Of a DNA stretch of 44,705 bases, positions 43,492 through 44,705 are shown piece by piece. The number at the start of each line of letters is the position of its first letter. The first letter of the stretch is position 1. A program made the position numbers and the translations under genes. The notes beneath the pieces are model-generated. The model saw only the letters and a list, made by a program, of their open reading frames with translations, made no database searches and was not told where the DNA came from. Source of the DNA: SpSt-333 sp040751955 (GTDB lineage Bacteria > Bacteroidota > Ignavibacteria > UBA10030 > UBA8401); contig JBFMFY010000021.1 of NCBI GenBank assembly GCA_040751955.1, forward strand, positions 1 through 44,705. The letters are read 5' to 3'.

Positions 43492-44705
43492 TCAGATGAT
43501 GTCTTGACTTGTACATTTTACTTGTTCTGCTTTTAGATAACCTAAATCATTAATAAATTTGGCGGGAATTAAATTAAGAAAGCCAGTCGGCTCAAAAGCT
43601 GTTATCCAATTCCCTTCGCTATCTTTTGGACTATATAACCATTTATTTGAAACGATATGACATTGCTTCCTTGTCCTTGTTAATGCTACTATAAATTGAC
43701 CTATTTCAACATCCTTTACATCATGCGGATCAATAGGAATAGATCCATTGTTTGCTCCGACGATGATCACGTGTCCCGCAGATAGTCCTTTACATCCTTT
43801 AAATGATGTTAATAAAATTGAAGGTTTGGTTTTGTCAATTTGAATTTCCTCTTCTTCGGTTGGGAAAAAATGTGATATGACGTCTGCGTATTCTGACCCT
43901 ATCTTACTTTTAATGGATCTTCTTACTTTCATTGTCAATTCCCCTTTTTCTTTTCCTTCTTGAATTAATGCAACAATTCGTCGATGCACTGAAAGAAACT
44001 CATCATCTAATAGCTCCACCATTGGAGTACCTTTAGTTGTTTCCTTGAGTATTGATTCAAATGTCTTTCCATCAAGAAATATTTCCGCAAGAATTCTCCA
44101 ACCAAGATTGCTATCTTTAACTTTTAATAGTTGTTCATATCCATCTGAAAGGTTATACTCATTTTTACCAGATGGTTTAGTATATTTCATTTGAGGGTAT
44201 TTCGCTTTCAATTCCTTTTCAATTTTTGTTAGGTATTGCTTTGAACCAACGATTAATACTGTTGGATATTCTTTACCACCCTCCCATGATTCGAGTATTT
44301 CGTCTTTATCAATTTTGGAAATAACTTTATCAACGTATTTCGTTATAGTAATAGCGTTAGCGCATTGAGAAACAATAATCTTTGGATATTTTATGTTTTC
44401 AACAACTTTATCTGCTAAATAACATTTATACGGTTTAGAAATCCGTCCTTCTAACGCTCCATTCTTCTTTGCAAAGTCAATTACAGAATTAGTTGCTTCG
44501 ACTATAACTTCCGGGCAACGGCTACAAAACGGAAGTTGGAATGTTTCATATTGCCCCGACCTAAATTTCTTACGAAGATGTTCAGGTGATGCAAATCTGT
44601 CATCATAAATTGCTTGATCATCATCTCCTACAATTAATATTGGCCCTTTTTTTTCTAATTCATCGATAAATGCAACTTCCAGTGGATTAAAATCTTGAAA
44701 TTCAT
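43492..44705 (-). CDS. UvrD/Rep-like superfamily 1 helicase, C-terminal part (5' end beyond window)
   Basis: An open frame of about 400 codons enters from the right edge. Seen in order: QDFNPLE and LIVGDDDQAIYDDRF (motifs II-III region), FCSRCPEVIVEATNSVI (motif IV region), SILLTSFKGCKGLSAGHVIIVG (motif V region) and FIVALTRTRKQCHIV (motif VI). These place it among UvrD/PcrA-like DNA helicases, but the usual T-x-H-x-x-KG of motif V reads SFKGCKG. The first ATP-binding motif lies outside. The last seven residues (CTSQDII) come from the inserted IS; before insertion the gene ended in Ser-Leu-Phe-stop. Being just upstream of hsdR, it is probably part of the same defence locus. A Gabija GajB-like protein is one option. 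Confidence 0.8.
   Translation of the reverse strand, partial: EFQDFNPLEVAFIDELEKKGPILIVGDDDQAIYDDRFASPEHLRKKFRSGQYETFQLPFCSRCPEVIVEATNSVIDFAKKNGALEGRISKPYKCYLADKVVENIKYPKIIVSQCANAITITKYVDKVISKIDKDEILESWEGGKEYPTVLIVGSKQYLTKIEKELKAKYPQMKYTKPSGKNEYNLSDGYEQLLKVKDSNLGWRILAEIFLDGKTFESILKETTKGTPMVELLDDEFLSVHRRIVALIQEGKEKGELTMKVRRSIKSKIGSEYADVISHFFPTEEEEIQIDKTKPSILLTSFKGCKGLSAGHVIIVGANNGSIPIDPHDVKDVEIGQFIVALTRTRKQCHIVSNKWLYSPKDSEGNWITAFEPTGFLNLIPAKFINDLGYLKAEQVKCTSQDII
43516..43522. repeat. Target-site duplication, right copy
   Basis: TTTTACT, identical to 42349-42355. It lies within the last intact codons of the UvrD-like gene. Confidence 0.85.

Larger units (their letters stand above)
42356..43515 (+). 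mobile_element. Complete IS481-family insertion sequence
   Basis: 1160 bp. The ends are imperfect 26-bp inverted repeats that start with TGTA and finish with a perfect ATCATCTGACA block (left 42356-42381, right 43490-43515). A 7-bp direct repeat TTTTACT flanks them. One transposase gene fills the element. The TG...CA ends and transposase type point to IS481. The insertion is recent in the sense that repeats, duplication and transposase are all intact. It sits between the UvrD-like gene and hsdR. Confidence 0.9.

Overview
The window looks like a chromosomal segment of a Gram-negative bacterium of the Bacteroidota/Chlorobiota/Ignavibacteria assemblage. Two secreted proteins end in type IX secretion (Por) sorting domains, there is a TonB-dependent receptor with a carboxypeptidase-regulatory N-terminal domain, and there are a DUF4199 protein, a lipoprotein and several N-terminal signal peptides. 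The placement is an inference from gene content; no rRNA, tRNA, CRISPR array or prophage was recognised.

Layout. 1-5372 (mostly minus): start of an exported protein, then a nitronate monooxygenase/FabK-like enzyme with a DipZ-like thioredoxin-fold protein, a decayed GxxExxY gene, and a tight dut - AI-2E transporter - RsmI-like methyltransferase run. 5563-14222 (plus): TPR protein, terminator, aroE overlapping a receiver-domain protein, a membrane hybrid histidine kinase, a RodZ-like protein overlapping ligA, and a terminator shared with a convergent lipoprotein. 15186-21316 (plus): a short glycosyltransferase-like protein, STAS antagonist, sodium:solute symporter with DUF4199 protein, an anti-sigma/ECF sigma pair in reversed order, a palindromic non-coding element and murA. 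21313-23203 (minus): receiver-kinase and suhB. 23532-27221 (plus): PLP decarboxylase and TonB receptor. 27278-39081 (minus): two T9SS-sorted proteins, aroB, aroK, an outer-membrane-type protein, a PpiD/SurA-like foldase, uvrC and methylmalonyl-CoA epimerase. 39078-44705 (minus, plus an IS): type I restriction subunit hsdR, a complete IS481-type element and the C-terminal part of a UvrD-like helicase.

The most interesting parts are the mobile and repeat structures. Three copies of a short element with terminal inverted repeats lie at about 23290, 32842 and 38480. The middle copy sits exactly between aroK and aroB and supplies the aroK stop codon and the aroB start codon. At the right end the IS can be delimited to the base (42356-43515) with a 7-bp target duplication. 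Removing it in silico restores a UvrD-like helicase gene that ends about 25 bp before hsdR, so helicase, hsdR and the epimerase gene formed one compact run in a probable defence region that continues past the window. The IS also carries an 11-bp inverted repeat pairing its left terminal repeat with the transposase start codon.
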